Part shown: positions 10,745 to 20,250 of the stretch, piece after piece
Position numbering within the stretch: the stretch's first letter is position 1
Layout of the letters: each line of letters opens with the position of its first letter
Assembly: GCA_035550795.1 (NCBI GenBank)
Contig: DASZOL010000012.1
Location: forward strand, 1 to 64,000
Source of the DNA: DASRDR01 sp035550795
GTDB taxonomy: Bacteria; Methylomirabilota; Methylomirabilia; Rokubacteriales; DASRDR01
Direction: 5' to 3'
DNA length: 64,000 bases
Made by a program: the position numbers and the translations under genes
The notes under the pieces: generated by a model
Seen by the model: only the letters and a program-made list of their open reading frames with translations
Databases searched by the model: none
Told to the model about the DNA's origin: nothing

Positions 10745-11283
10745 GCTGCGCGCTGGCCGTGGCCCTCGTGGGCGCTCCGCTCGCGCTTGCCGGCGCCGAC
10801 CGGACGGCGGTGCCCGCGCCGCTCCTCGAGGCGCTCCAGCTCGGACGGCCCACCCAGCGCCTCGAGGCGCCGGACTTCGACCTGCCGACCCTCGACGGCA
10901 AGCGCGTCCGCCTGGCCGACCGTCGGGGGCGCGTGGTCCTGCTCTACTTCTGGGCGACGTGGTGACCGCACTGCACGAGGGAGTTGCCCTCGATCAACCA
11001 GGTGCATCGCGAGTGGGAGCCGAAGGGCGTGAGCGTGCTCCTGGTGAACATCCGTGAGGACCCGAGGACGGTGGGCCGGGCCGTCGCCGAGCGGGGCTAC
11101 GTCGCTCCCGTCGTGCTGGACCTGGACGGCGCGGTCAGCGACGCCTACGGCATCCGCGCGACGCCCATGACCTTCCTCATCGCGCGCGACGGGACGATCG
11201 TGGGCCGCGCCATCGGCCCGCGTCCCTGGACGGGGCCCGACGCCCGCGCGCTCTTCCGGACGCTCCTCGCGACGCCTCGCTGA
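10726..11283 (+). CDS. Secreted TlpA-like thioredoxin with Sec (UGA) in a UxxC active site
   Basis: A TlpA/ResA-type thiol-disulfide oxidoreductase of 185 residues, predicted to work outside the cytoplasm. The N-terminus is a cleavable signal (MRSLVLSCALAVALVG, then ALA), followed by APDFDLPTLDGKRVRLAD. The active site reads FWATW-TGA-PHC: codon 80 (10963-10965) is TGA exactly where the first Cys of CxxC belongs, and Cys83 is kept. The same frame then continues without interruption through TRELPSINQVHREW, VLLVNIRED, YGIRATPMTFLIARDG to a TGA at 11281. The conserved cis-proline region (RATPMTF) is intact. A SECIS-like hairpin follows the UGA at once. Sec-containing thioredoxin-fold proteins with UxxC are established. 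The alternative, a nonsense mutation, would have had to hit exactly this Cys codon. Confidence 0.85.
10976..10992 (+). promoter_or_regulatory. SECIS-like hairpin for the TlpA-type UGA
   Basis: CGAGGG (10976-10981) pairs with CCCTCG (10987-10992) around the loop AGTTG. There are 16 bases between the UGA and the loop, and the second loop base is G. Both fit the published bacterial SECIS consensus (spacing about 16-37 bases, G in the first two loop positions). The hairpin lies inside the coding sequence, as in bacterial selenoprotein genes generally. Confidence 0.65.
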
Positions 11284-11597
11284 GCCGGGGTGTCAGGCCC
11301 GCGCGAGGCGGGCTCGGGCCAGGGGCTGTCCCTGAGAGCTGCACGTCGCCGGCTACGCCACGTGGCGGCAACCGCGGGGTTGAACACTCGCTGGGTCGAC
11401 GCGGGGTACCGCGCCAGCCGATCGGCGGGCCGGATCGGACGCCGCACGACCTCACCCCCGCAGTTCGGACAGCGTCCCCCCAGCCGTTCCTCGACGCACG
11501 CCCGGCAGAACGTGCACTCGAACGAGCAGATCATCGCCGGAGAGTCGCCGGGCAGGTCACGGTCGCAGCATTCGCAGCCGGGCCGGAGCTGGAGCAC
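11145..11597 (-). CDS. DUF1272-type zinc-binding protein with unusual C-terminal extension
   Basis: The first 75 residues form a Cys-rich DUF1272 domain: LQLRPGCECCDRDLP, ICSFECTFCRACVE and GGRCPNCGGEVVRRP, then PASTQRVF, where the family normally ends. Cys pairs suggest one or two zinc sites; the biological role of the family is unknown. The GTG at 11597 has GGAAGGAG a few bases upstream. No stop follows the domain, so the frame runs on for another 70 residues of Arg/Pro/Ala-rich text and overlaps the 3' end of the Sec-thioredoxin gene on the other strand by 139 bases. The extension is probably non-functional read-out caused by loss of the original stop. Confidence 0.75.
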   Translation of the reverse strand: MLQLRPGCECCDRDLPGDSPAMICSFECTFCRACVEERLGGRCPNCGGEVVRRPIRPADRLARYPASTQRVFNPAVAATWRSRRRAALRDSPWPEPASRGPDTPAQRGVARSVRKSARASGPVQGRGPMARPTIVPSRAMRKVMGVARMP

Positions 11598-11624
11598 GAA
11601 GGTCTCCTTCCCTCAGCGGCCGGG

Positions 11625-14600
11625 TCAGGACGTGGAGGCCTCGAGCCGGCGGGGGGCCGCGGCCCCGCCCGCAGGCACCGGGGCGCCGTCGTGGTAGACC
11701 ACCGCGTTGCGGCGGACAGCCGGGACGCGAGAGCCGGGTGTGAGGATGCCGACCACGTTCAGCGGGTCGACCGCAGCGACTCGGACGACCTCTCCCGCCC
11801 GGTCGCGCCGGCGCGTCTCGCGCAGGCCCTCGACCGCTTCGGGCAGCGCGTACTGCTCGCCGACGAACCCGGTCACGAACCGACCGCCGCGAATGGTGCC
11901 ACGCGCCTCGAGGCGCCGGAACGCCCACAGAATCTCGCGCCAGGACACGGCGAGGGCTTCCCGGGCAATCAGGTCCCGGAAGACGACGCCCCAGCGGGCG
12001 AGAAGCTGCTCGGCCACCGCCTCGGCGAGGGTCTCCGTATCGACGGCGCTCGTCGGAGGTGGCGCCGGCACGAGGGACCAGCGGCCCTCGCCGCCGCCCG
12101 CCCGTGCGCCGCTCCGCCGGAGACGCTCGGTCGGAGCAGGTGGCGCGGCGCGGTGAGACCAGCGGTGGCGCGCGCTGAATAGCGCGCGCACGCTCCCGAA
12201 CCCGTCCGCCGTGACGAGCCCGCGGGCGACCAGGTCCCACAGGGCGTCCGTGACCTCCACGCTGAGGCGTCCGGTGGTCGCAACGAGGTCGCGGAAGAAC
12301 AGCGCGCCGCGCGCCCGCAGAGATTCCAGCACGTCGCGCGTGGGGCCGGGCCCGGGCAGGACCGGCGCGCTGTCGCCTCGCGCAGCGCTGAGCAGCCACG
12401 GCAGGTTCTCGCGCACCAGGAAGCTGACCGGCGTGGCGTGGGACGGGGTCAAGCCGCCGCGCCCCGGCGCCTCGCCGGAGTCGCCGACCGGCGCGCCGCG
12501 GACTGCGAGACGCGCCCACGCGACGTGGCCGGAGAGGCAGAGCTCGTCCAGCCATTCCGGTCGGTAGCCGCGGACCCGCGCGGGGAGCACCGAGGATTCC
12601 CAGGATCCGGCCGCGACCTCGAATCCCTGGAGCTGCTCGATCGCGGCGAGCAGGCCCTGCCGTCCCTCGAGCTGTGAGCCCGGCGCGACGTGCTGCCAGC
12701 GCAGGAGGAATCGCACGAGGTCCTGCGCGGTGACGGGCTCGATCTCCCGCCGGAGGCGATCCGTCGTGTACCGATGGATGCGGGCGAGCAGCCGCCGCTC
12801 GCAGAACTCCTCGATGCCCGCGCGCGCGGGGTCGAACCGCCCCCGGAGCACGAACCCCTCCCCCTCCAGGCGCGCGAGCGGCGCGGGAATCGCGGCTTCG
12901 GTCAGGCCCGTACGCGCGGCCAGCTCCGACGCCGTGCAGGGCCCGAGCCGGGCCAGATGGCCCCGGACCACGAATACCCGCGCCTCTTCCTCGTCGGCGT
13001 CCGCCGCGATGCCGGCGGGGACGGGGACGTCCGGCTCGACGCGGACCCCGGGGAAGAGCGCGCCGACGCGAGGTCGGTGCTCCGCGGGCAGCCACAGAGG
13101 GCCGGTCGCCGTGAGAACCCGCGCGGCGCGCCCCGTATCGGCCAGCTCCCGGAACCAGCTCTCGTAGGCCGGCTCGGGGCGGAGAACCACCAGCTCCAGC
13201 AAGAGGTCGTGGAGCTCCTCGGCGTTGCGGCAGTCGGGCCGAGCCTCCTCCCGGACCCGCGCGACCGCGTCCGGGTCTAGCTGGCCTAGGTCGCGCGCCG
13301 TCTCCGGCAGGCCGCGCCGGAGCGCGACGGCGCGGGTTCGTCGCTCCTCGAGGGGCGCGTCGTCGAGGAACGTGTAGGGCCGGCCATTCAGGATCTCGTG
13401 GGTCAGGGGCGAGGGCTCGGTCGTCTCGCGGAAGACCGGCTCCACGGTCCCGCGCCGGAAGCCGTCGAAGAGGCCCACGAGCCCATCCACGTCGGTCGCC
13501 TCGTTGAGACAGTCGTACATCGTCTGGCGCACGATCGGGTGGTCGGGGACCGTGAGGGGCCCGGCGCCCGCATTCTCCTGGCAGCCGGCGAGCGCCGGGA
13601 AGACGGCTGCCAGAAGATCGTCCGCCTCCATGCGCTGGATCGCCGGCGGCGTCCGGCGTCCGCCGCGCTGGCGGAGCACCACCAGCGCACGGCCGAGGTT
13701 CCAGCGCCACCGGACCTGGAACATCGGCGACAGCAGGAGGGCCTGGGCGAGGACGTCCTCCGCGTTCGCCGGCGACAGGTAGCGCGGCACCTCGTCGAGG
13801 GGGAAGCTCTGCCCGGGGCCCAGGGAGAGCACGACCGCGTCGTCGGTGGCCGCGGCCTGGAGCTCGAAGTCGAAGCTCCGGCAGAAGCGCTTCCGAAGGG
13901 CGAGGCCGAGCGCGCGGTTGATGCGGCCGCCGTACGGGGCGTGGACGATCAGCTGCATGCCGCCCGTCTCGTCGAAGAAGCGCTCAAACACGACGCGGCG
14001 CTGGGTCGGCAGGAGGCCGAGGGCCGCGCGTGCCGCGGCGAGGTAGCGCACGACTTCCGTCGCGACGCGCGGGTCGACGCCCGCGTCGGCGGCGAGCCAT
14101 TCGGCGGCGGCCGCGATGTCGCCGGGTGCGAGCCGGTCGTCCAGCGCCTCGCGGAGAGCGGACACGGCTGCGGAGGCTTCCGCGGTGCGCGCCGGGGCCT
14201 CTCCGAGCCAGAAGGGCACGGTGGGCGGCGCACCCGCGGCGTCGACCACGCGCACGATGCCGGCCTCGACGCGCCGGATCCTCCAGGATGTGCTGCCGAG
14301 CAGGAACACGTCGCCCTGCATGCTCTCGATCGCCCAGTCCTCGTTCACCGTGCCGACGGTCGTGTCGTCCGGATCGGCGACGACACGGTAGTCCGCCGTC
14401 TCGGGGATGGCGCCGCCGGAGGTCAACGCGGCGAGCCGGGCGCCCCGGCGGCCCCGCAGGATGCCGTGGACCCGGTCGCGGTGGAGGTACGCCGCCCGCC
14501 GGCCCCGCCCGGTCTGGATGCCGTCCGACAGCATCGCGACCACGGCGTCGAAGTCAGCGCGCTCCAGGTCGGCGTAGGGCGCGGCCCGGCGGACGAGCGC

Positions 14601-15917
14601 GAAGAGCTCCGCCTCGGGCCACGCGTCGGCGGCGCACGCGGCGACGATCTGCTGAGCGAGCACGTCGAGCGGCGCCCGCGGCGGCAGGACGCGGTCCAGC
14701 TGGCCGGCCCGCACGGCTTGGAGGAGCGCGGTGACCTCCACCAGCTCGTCCCGCGTGGTGGGATAGACCCGGCCCTTCGCGACGGCGCCGCGCGCATGGC
14801 CCGAGCGGCCCACCCGCTGGAGCAGCGTCGCGATGCTCCGGGGGGACCCGATCTGGCAGACGAGCTCGATGGGCCCGATGTCGATGCCCAGCTCGAGGGA
14901 GGCCGTGGCGACGAGCGCCGCCAGCTCGCCGGCGCGAAGCCGCGTCTCCAGGCGCTGCCGCCGGTCCCTGGACAGGCTTCCGTGGTGGGCCGCGACTTGC
15001 CCCTCGCCCAGTCGCTCCCCGAGGAGGTGGGCGACGCGCTCGGCGAGCCGCCGGGTGTTGACGAAGATGAGCGTGGTCCGGTGCGCGCGCACGTGCGCCG
15101 CGATGCGATCCAGGATCTCGCCCCACTGCTCGTGAGACGCAACCGCCTGGAGCTCGGTGTCCGGCAGCTCAATCGTCAGGTCGAGCTCCCGGCGGTGGCC
15201 GTGGTCGACGATGCGGCACGCGGGCTCGCCGCCGATCAGGCTCCGGCCCTCGCCCGCTCCCACGAGCAGCCGGGCGACCGTGCCGATCGGCCGCTGGGTG
15301 GCCGAGAGCCCGATGCGCTGCGGCCGCTGCTTGGTCAGGGCGTCGAGGCGCTCGAGCGTCAGCGCGAGGTGAGCCCCCCGCTTGTCCCGCGCCACGGCGT
15401 GGATCTCGTCCACGATCACCGCGCGCACGTTCCGCAGCCGTTCCCGGCTTCGCCCGGCCGTGACCAGGAGGTAGAGCGATTCGGGGGTGGTGACCAGGAG
15501 GTGCGGGGGCTCGCGGAGCATGGCGGCCCGGGCGGAGGACGACGTGTCGCCCGTCCGGACCACGGACCGGAGCTCCGGGACGACGAGGCCGAGCTCCCGG
15601 GCTCCTTCCCGGATCTCGGCGAGCGGGCGCTCGAGGTTCTCCCGTATGTCGGTGGCCAGGGCCTTCAGCGGCGAGACGTAGACGACCTCGGTCGACGCCT
15701 CGCGGCCAGGGTCGGCCTCGGACGCCCGGTACAGCCGGTCGATGCACACGAGGAACGCCGCCAGGGTCTTGCCCGAGCCCGTCGGGGCGGCGATCAGCGT
15801 GTCCTCCCCGGCGGCGATTGCGGGCCAGCCAGCCGCCTGGGGCTCGGTCGGTCCCCCCGGGAAGCGCCGGGCGAACCATGTGCGGATCGCCGGGTGGAAG
15901 CGGGCGAGCACGTCCAT
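11625..15917 (-). CDS. lhr: Lhr-family DEAD/DEAH-box helicase
   Basis: Superfamily-2 helicase of 1430 residues, the usual size of the long Lhr proteins, acting on DNA or DNA-RNA hybrids in repair or stress response. Walker A APTGSGKT is at residues 44-51, the DEIH box at 170-173, motif III SAT at 205-207, and the second RecA domain has SLELGIDIG and QRVGRSGHARG. The remaining 900 residues comprise the winged-helix and beta-barrel Lhr-core plus the long C-terminal domain. The gene is divergent from the LLM oxidoreductase gene, with 84 bases between the two starts. Only 27 bases separate its stop from the DUF1272 start. Confidence 0.93.
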   Translation of the reverse strand: MDVLARFHPAIRTWFARRFPGGPTEPQAAGWPAIAAGEDTLIAAPTGSGKTLAAFLVCIDRLYRASEADPGREASTEVVYVSPLKALATDIRENLERPLAEIREGARELGLVVPELRSVVRTGDTSSSARAAMLREPPHLLVTTPESLYLLVTAGRSRERLRNVRAVIVDEIHAVARDKRGAHLALTLERLDALTKQRPQRIGLSATQRPIGTVARLLVGAGEGRSLIGGEPACRIVDHGHRRELDLTIELPDTELQAVASHEQWGEILDRIAAHVRAHRTTLIFVNTRRLAERVAHLLGERLGEGQVAAHHGSLSRDRRQRLETRLRAGELAALVATASLELGIDIGPIELVCQIGSPRSIATLLQRVGRSGHARGAVAKGRVYPTTRDELVEVTALLQAVRAGQLDRVLPPRAPLDVLAQQIVAACAADAWPEAELFALVRRAAPYADLERADFDAVVAMLSDGIQTGRGRRAAYLHRDRVHGILRGRRGARLAALTSGGAIPETADYRVVADPDDTTVGTVNEDWAIESMQGDVFLLGSTSWRIRRVEAGIVRVVDAAGAPPTVPFWLGEAPARTAEASAAVSALREALDDRLAPGDIAAAAEWLAADAGVDPRVATEVVRYLAAARAALGLLPTQRRVVFERFFDETGGMQLIVHAPYGGRINRALGLALRKRFCRSFDFELQAAATDDAVVLSLGPGQSFPLDEVPRYLSPANAEDVLAQALLLSPMFQVRWRWNLGRALVVLRQRGGRRTPPAIQRMEADDLLAAVFPALAGCQENAGAGPLTVPDHPIVRQTMYDCLNEATDVDGLVGLFDGFRRGTVEPVFRETTEPSPLTHEILNGRPYTFLDDAPLEERRTRAVALRRGLPETARDLGQLDPDAVARVREEARPDCRNAEELHDLLLELVVLRPEPAYESWFRELADTGRAARVLTATGPLWLPAEHRPRVGALFPGVRVEPDVPVPAGIAADADEEEARVFVVRGHLARLGPCTASELAARTGLTEAAIPAPLARLEGEGFVLRGRFDPARAGIEEFCERRLLARIHRYTTDRLRREIEPVTAQDLVRFLLRWQHVAPGSQLEGRQGLLAAIEQLQGFEVAAGSWESSVLPARVRGYRPEWLDELCLSGHVAWARLAVRGAPVGDSGEAPGRGGLTPSHATPVSFLVRENLPWLLSAARGDSAPVLPGPGPTRDVLESLRARGALFFRDLVATTGRLSVEVTDALWDLVARGLVTADGFGSVRALFSARHRWSHRAAPPAPTERLRRSGARAGGGEGRWSLVPAPPPTSAVDTETLAEAVAEQLLARWGVVFRDLIAREALAVSWREILWAFRRLEARGTIRGGRFVTGFVGEQYALPEAVEGLRETRRRDRAGEVVRVAAVDPLNVVGILTPGSRVPAVRRNAVVYHDGAPVPAGGAAAPRRLEASTS

Positions 15918-16001
15918 TGGACCGAGTGTACCTTATGGCGGGCGCCGGTGGCCGCGCGGTCGGGATCGCGCCAGGGTGTGGTTCCAGACAGGGGGCGACA
16001 G

Positions 16002-17021
16002 ATGCAGCTCGGGATCTACGTCAACGCGCAGCACCCGGCCGAGGACGACCCCGCGCGCCGCTTCGCCGAGGCGGTCGAGCAGGTGCGCCTCATCCGGGCG
16101 CTCGGGTTCGACTCGATCTGGGGCGGGGAGCACCACGCGACGCCGGGGTTTCACTACTTCCCGCTCCTGCCGCTCCTCCAGCGCCTGGCCGCCGAGGCCG
16201 ACGGGCTCTGGGTGGGCACGAACCTGATCCTGCTGCCGCTGCACAACCCGGTCGAGGCGGCCGAGGTCAGCGCCTTCCTGGACGTGATCACCGGGGGGCG
16301 ATTCCTGCTCGGCGTGGGGCTCGGGTACCGCCCCGAGGAGTTCGCGCTCTTCGGAGTGCCGATGGCCGAGCGGGTGAGCCGGCTCGTGGAGGGCATCGAG
16401 GTCATTCGCCGGCTCTGGACGGAGGACGGCGTGACCCATCGCGGGCGCCACTGGCAGCTCGACGGCGTGAGCATCCGGCCTCGCCCGCTCCAGCGCCCCC
16501 GGCCGCCCATTCTCGTCGGCGCACAGGTGCCCGCGGGGATCGCGCGCGCGGCCCGCATCGCGGACGGCTGGACGGCCGTCCCCGTGCCGACCGTAGACGA
16601 GTTCGCGGCACAGGCGAGCGGCTTCGCCGCCGCGCGGGCCGCGGCGGGCCTGCCGCCCAGCCGGCACGTCTGTCGCCTGATCGAGGTGGCGTGCGCGCCC
16701 GACGAGACGGTTGCGGTCCGCCGGGCGGCGCCGTTCCTCCTGGCGAAGTACGCGGCGTATCTTGCCTGGGGGATTCCCGGCATCACTCTCGACCCTGACG
16801 CCGCGCCGGAAGCGCAGCTGCGTCTGCTGGCGACGAATCGCTTCGCCGTCGGGTCGCCGGCCCAGGTGGTCGAGGCCCTCCTCGCGCAGCATCGGGCCGG
16901 GGTGACGCACGCCGCGATGCGCGTCAGCTGGCCCGGGATGCCCCAGGCCGACATCCTGGCCGGCCTCGAGCTGCTCGGTCGCGAGGTGCTGCCCGAGGTA
17001 CGCCGCCGGACCGCCGGATAG
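16002..17021 (+). CDS. LLM-class flavin-dependent oxidoreductase
   Basis: Bacterial luciferase-like TIM-barrel enzyme of 339 residues, using FMN or F420. Family marks include YVNAQHPAEDD at the N-terminus, SIWGGEHHATPGFHYFPLLP, ITGGRFLLGVGLGYRPEEF, the substrate/flavin loop RPPILVGAQVP, and the C-terminal FAVGSPAQVVEALLAQ. The ATG at 16002 is preceded by an AGGGGG ribosome site. Members act as monooxygenases or F420-dependent reductases on small organics. Neither the cofactor nor the substrate can be decided here. Confidence 0.88.
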   Translation: MQLGIYVNAQHPAEDDPARRFAEAVEQVRLIRALGFDSIWGGEHHATPGFHYFPLLPLLQRLAAEADGLWVGTNLILLPLHNPVEAAEVSAFLDVITGGRFLLGVGLGYRPEEFALFGVPMAERVSRLVEGIEVIRRLWTEDGVTHRGRHWQLDGVSIRPRPLQRPRPPILVGAQVPAGIARAARIADGWTAVPVPTVDEFAAQASGFAAARAAAGLPPSRHVCRLIEVACAPDETVAVRRAAPFLLAKYAAYLAWGIPGITLDPDAAPEAQLRLLATNRFAVGSPAQVVEALLAQHRAGVTHAAMRVSWPGMPQADILAGLELLGREVLPEVRRRTAG

Positions 17022-17048
17022 CGCCCGCCCCCTCGGGCCGCCGTTCGC

Positions 17049-17065
17049 CGGGCTCCGCGAGCCCG
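17049..17065. terminator. Small hairpin between convergent genes
   Basis: CGGGCTC and GAGCCCG form a 7-bp stem around a 3-base loop. It lies between the convergent LLM oxidoreductase and hydantoinase genes. There is no T run on either side, so termination is only a suggestion. Confidence 0.35.
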
Positions 17066-17118
17066 CTACCGCGGGGCCGCGCGCCGGTCGCGATTGGGAG
17101 CGGCGGGCCGCGCCGTGA

Positions 17119-18582
17119 TCAGAGATCCAGCGCGGGGCCGATCTGACGGAGCCGCTCGAGCTCGGGCACGGCCACCCCGCGCGGGCGCGCCCAGTCGGAC
17201 GCCGCGCACGGCACGAACTGCCCCGTGCCGGGCTCGGCGCGAAGCCGGCCGTCCTCGACGACCACGCGCCCCCGCGAGATCACCGTGACCGGCCATCCCG
17301 TGAGCTCGCGTCCTTCGTAGGGCGTGTAACCGACGCGGTCGTGGAGGGTCGTGGCGGCGACGTGGACCCTCCGCACCGGATCCCACAACGCGAGGTCCGC
17401 GTCCGCGCCCACGGCGATCGTGCCCTTGCGCGGATACAACCCGTAGAGCTTCGCGTGGTTGGTCGCGCCGAGAGCGACGAACTCGCTGAGCGAGAGGCGG
17501 CCCGCGGCGACCCCGTCCGAGAAGAGCAGCGGGAGCCTCAGCTCGATCCCGGGCACCCCGTTGGCCATGTCCTTGAACGTCGTGCGCTCGCCCTTCGGGA
17601 GCTTGCCCGACCGGTCGAAGCGGTAGGGGGCGTGATCGGAGGAGTAGGTCTGGAATGTGCCGTTGGCGAGGCCCGCCCAGATTGCGTCCTGGGACGCCCG
17701 GTCACGGGGCGGGGGGCTGCAGCCGTACTTCGCGCCCTCGAGCCCGGGCCGGTCGAGGTCGTCGCCCGTGAGGAAGAGGTACTGCGGGCATGTCTCGCCG
17801 TAGACCCGAAGGCCGCGCGTCTGGGCCTCCCGGATCGCGCCCGCTCCCGCCGCGTCCGACACGTGGACGATCAGGATCGGCGTGTCGACCAGCTCGGCCA
17901 GCGCGATCGCGCGCTGGACCGCCTCACCCTCCGCGAGCCGCGGGTGGGCGATCGCGTGGTAGTGCGGCGCCGTGGCGCCGGCGTCGACGAGCCGGTGCGA
18001 CAGCCAGGCAATCATGCCGTGGTTCTCCGCGTGGATCATCGTGAGGGCGCCGAGCCGCCGCGCCGCGGCCAGGACGTCGAGGAGCTGCTCGTCGCCGAGC
18101 CGGAGGCGCTCGTAGGTCATGTAGACCTTGAGGGAGGTGACCCCCTCCGCGACCAGCCGCGGCAGGTCCTCGCGGAGCGCCTCCTCGGTCGGGTCAGCGA
18201 CGATCAGGTGAAACGCGTAGTCGATGATCGCCTTCTCGCCGGCGCGGCGGTGGTAGTCGTCGACGACGCCTTGGAGCTTCATCCCGCGATGCTGCGCGGC
18301 GAAGGGGATCACCGTCGTCGTGCCGCCGAAGGCCGCCGACACCGTGCCCGAGTAGAAGTCGTCCGCGCACATGACACCGGCCGAGGACAGCTGCTCGATG
18401 TGGACGTGACTGTCGATGCCGCCGGGGAGGACGTAGAGCCCGCGCGCGTCGAGCTCCCGGCGCCCGGCGGGCAACCCGTCGCCCAGCGCCGTGATGCGCC
18501 CCGCGTCGATGCCGACGTCGCACCGGGCCGTCTCGGTCGCCGTGACGACGATGCCGTGCCGTACGACGAGCTCGTGGGTCAT
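17119..18582 (-). CDS. hydA: Dihydropyrimidinase/D-hydantoinase
   Basis: Cyclic amidohydrolase of 487 residues that opens dihydropyrimidine or hydantoin rings. The binuclear metal site is complete: HVH at His59/His61, a carboxylatable Lys in TSLKVYM near residue 155, His in MIHAENHG, His in ILIVHVSD and Asp in SSDHAPY. PGGIDSHVHIE and CPQYLFLTGDDL are typical of the hydantoinase/dihydropyrimidinase branch rather than allantoinase. The gene follows the MltF-like gene on the same strand with a 44-base gap. No amidase or racemase partner is adjacent, so its place in pyrimidine breakdown versus hydantoin use is undecided. Confidence 0.9.
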   Translation of the reverse strand: MTHELVVRHGIVVTATETARCDVGIDAGRITALGDGLPAGRRELDARGLYVLPGGIDSHVHIEQLSSAGVMCADDFYSGTVSAAFGGTTTVIPFAAQHRGMKLQGVVDDYHRRAGEKAIIDYAFHLIVADPTEEALREDLPRLVAEGVTSLKVYMTYERLRLGDEQLLDVLAAARRLGALTMIHAENHGMIAWLSHRLVDAGATAPHYHAIAHPRLAEGEAVQRAIALAELVDTPILIVHVSDAAGAGAIREAQTRGLRVYGETCPQYLFLTGDDLDRPGLEGAKYGCSPPPRDRASQDAIWAGLANGTFQTYSSDHAPYRFDRSGKLPKGERTTFKDMANGVPGIELRLPLLFSDGVAAGRLSLSEFVALGATNHAKLYGLYPRKGTIAVGADADLALWDPVRRVHVAATTLHDRVGYTPYEGRELTGWPVTVISRGRVVVEDGRLRAEPGTGQFVPCAASDWARPRGVAVPELERLRQIGPALDL

Positions 18583-18626
18583 GGCGCGGGGATCCTCAGC
18601 TCGCTGGCTCGGCGCTCAGTCCGCCG

Positions 18627-20087
18627 CTACCCGGCGGGCTTCTGCTGCTTCGCGCGCGCGCGCTCCTCCCGCTCCTCCTCGAGGAGGCGGTAGGCGACGT
18701 AGTACTTGAAGATGTTGCTGACGTACTGGACCGTCTCGCGGCCGATGCGCTTCGCCGCGATCCGCTCGACGTGGTTGAACCACACATTGGGGTCGAGCCC
18801 CGACTGCTTGGCCTCCCTGCGCAGCTGCGCCACCTTGGCGGGGCCCGCATTGTACGAGGCGAAGGCGAAGAGCATCTTGTCCACGGGATCCATGGGGGCG
18901 TCCTTGAAATAGCGATCCGTCATGAACCGGAGGTACTTTGTGCCGGCGTGAATGTTCGGGTCGAGCTGGCGGATGTCCCCGACCTGCATCTCCTTGCCGG
19001 TCGCGGGCAATACCTGCATGACCCCGACCGCGCCGGCGCGGCTCCGACGCTGGTTATCGAGCTGGGACTCCTGGTAACCCTGGGCCGTGAGCAGGAGCGC
19101 GTCGAACCCGTAGCGGTCGCCGTATCGTCGGAACAGCCCAACGGTCCGCTCGTACCTCTGGAGCTCCTCCGGCGCGAGGGCGTTCCGGACGAACTTGGTG
19201 CTGCGCAGGTAACGCGTGAAGATCTGGTTGCCGAAGGACGTGCCCTTCCGGTGCGCGACAAGGAAGGGGTTGACCACTGCTCGGAGCTTCGGACTGTTCT
19301 TCCGGAACGCCCACGCGATGTCTCCGCCTGTTCGGACGGTCACGTCCCGATGGAGACGGATCTGGGGGAAGATCTGTGCCCAGAATTCCGCCTTGTGGCT
19401 GTCGACCACGACGAATCGCACGAGCCCCGCGTTCACCATCTCGAGCAGGTCCTCATCCTCGAGGGTCTCGGGGGCAAGCTTGAGTCTGATCGGCGGCTTG
19501 CCGGCCTGCTGCAGCTCGGCATTGAGGTCCATCAGGCTCTCATGGTAGCTGCTCGATTTCCGGACGAAGACCTGCTGGCCGGCCAGGTCCTGGGCGCGGC
19601 CGATGGGCGGGGAAGCAGGGCCCGTCACCACGATCTCGTCGACGCCGGTGGCGATCGGATCCGAGAAGTCGACCTGCCGGCGGCGTTCCTCGGTGATCGT
19701 CAGGTTGGCCGCGGCGATGTCCCCTCGGCCCTCCAGCAGCCCGGAGATCAGCTCGTCGCGGCTCACCGGGATGAAGACGACATTCACCCTGAGATTCCCC
19801 GTCTTCAGCCGGCGGTTCAGGTCATCCTCGAAGGCTCGCCCCAGGTCGTACGTCGCACCGCGCTGGCGGCCTCGGTCGACGAAGTAGAAGGTCTTGCTGT
19901 AGACGAGCAGGACTCGGATTCGTCGCTTGGCGATCATCTCGTCGAGGTCGCCCGTGAAGCGTCGAGTCTCCAGCGGCACGAGGAGATCGGGGGGCCCGGC
20001 GGCAAAGGCGGGCAGCGCCGCGCCGCCCAGGAGCCAAACCGCGGCGATGACCAGGCGCATCCGCGCGGCGCGGCCGAGGAGGGTCAC
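18627..20087 (-). CDS. MltF-like lytic transglycosylase with solute-binding domain
   Basis: Periplasmic murein hydrolase with the MltF layout. A signal peptide (MRLVIAAVWLLGGAALPAFA) precedes a periplasmic-binding-protein type 3 domain (about 60-300, with RGDIAAANLTITEERR and VDFSDPI). A C-terminal SLT lytic transglycosylase domain follows, in which the catalytic Glu lies in AQGYQESQLDN and the active-site frame is GAVGVMQVLPAT and FASYNAGPAKVAQLR. I chose the GTG at 20087 because GGGGGAG precedes it by eight bases and it supplies a positively charged n-region; the ATG at 20060 lacks a ribosome site. The binding domain probably senses muropeptides or amino acids to tune cleavage. Confidence 0.88.
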   Translation of the reverse strand: MTLLGRAARMRLVIAAVWLLGGAALPAFAAGPPDLLVPLETRRFTGDLDEMIAKRRIRVLLVYSKTFYFVDRGRQRGATYDLGRAFEDDLNRRLKTGNLRVNVVFIPVSRDELISGLLEGRGDIAAANLTITEERRRQVDFSDPIATGVDEIVVTGPASPPIGRAQDLAGQQVFVRKSSSYHESLMDLNAELQQAGKPPIRLKLAPETLEDEDLLEMVNAGLVRFVVVDSHKAEFWAQIFPQIRLHRDVTVRTGGDIAWAFRKNSPKLRAVVNPFLVAHRKGTSFGNQIFTRYLRSTKFVRNALAPEELQRYERTVGLFRRYGDRYGFDALLLTAQGYQESQLDNQRRSRAGAVGVMQVLPATGKEMQVGDIRQLDPNIHAGTKYLRFMTDRYFKDAPMDPVDKMLFAFASYNAGPAKVAQLRREAKQSGLDPNVWFNHVERIAAKRIGRETVQYVSNIFKYYVAYRLLEEEREERARAKQQKPAG

Positions 20088-20250
20088 GGGGAAAGCTCCC
20101 CCGGCGGGCCCGGTGGGGTCACTGTCCAGATGCCTCGAGACCACGCTTGTCAGCGGAGGCAGGATCGCGCCAGCGCGTCATGACAGCCGCAGTATAGCCG
20201 ACTGCCTCGCCGCGTCCCTTCCTTTCGTCACGCCGCGTCCGCGCGGCGGC

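Noticed and set aside
13398..16001. Upstream extension of the LLM oxidoreductase frame by 868 codons
   Set aside because: It is antisense to lhr and encodes low-complexity text. The real start is the ATG at 16002, where family similarity begins.
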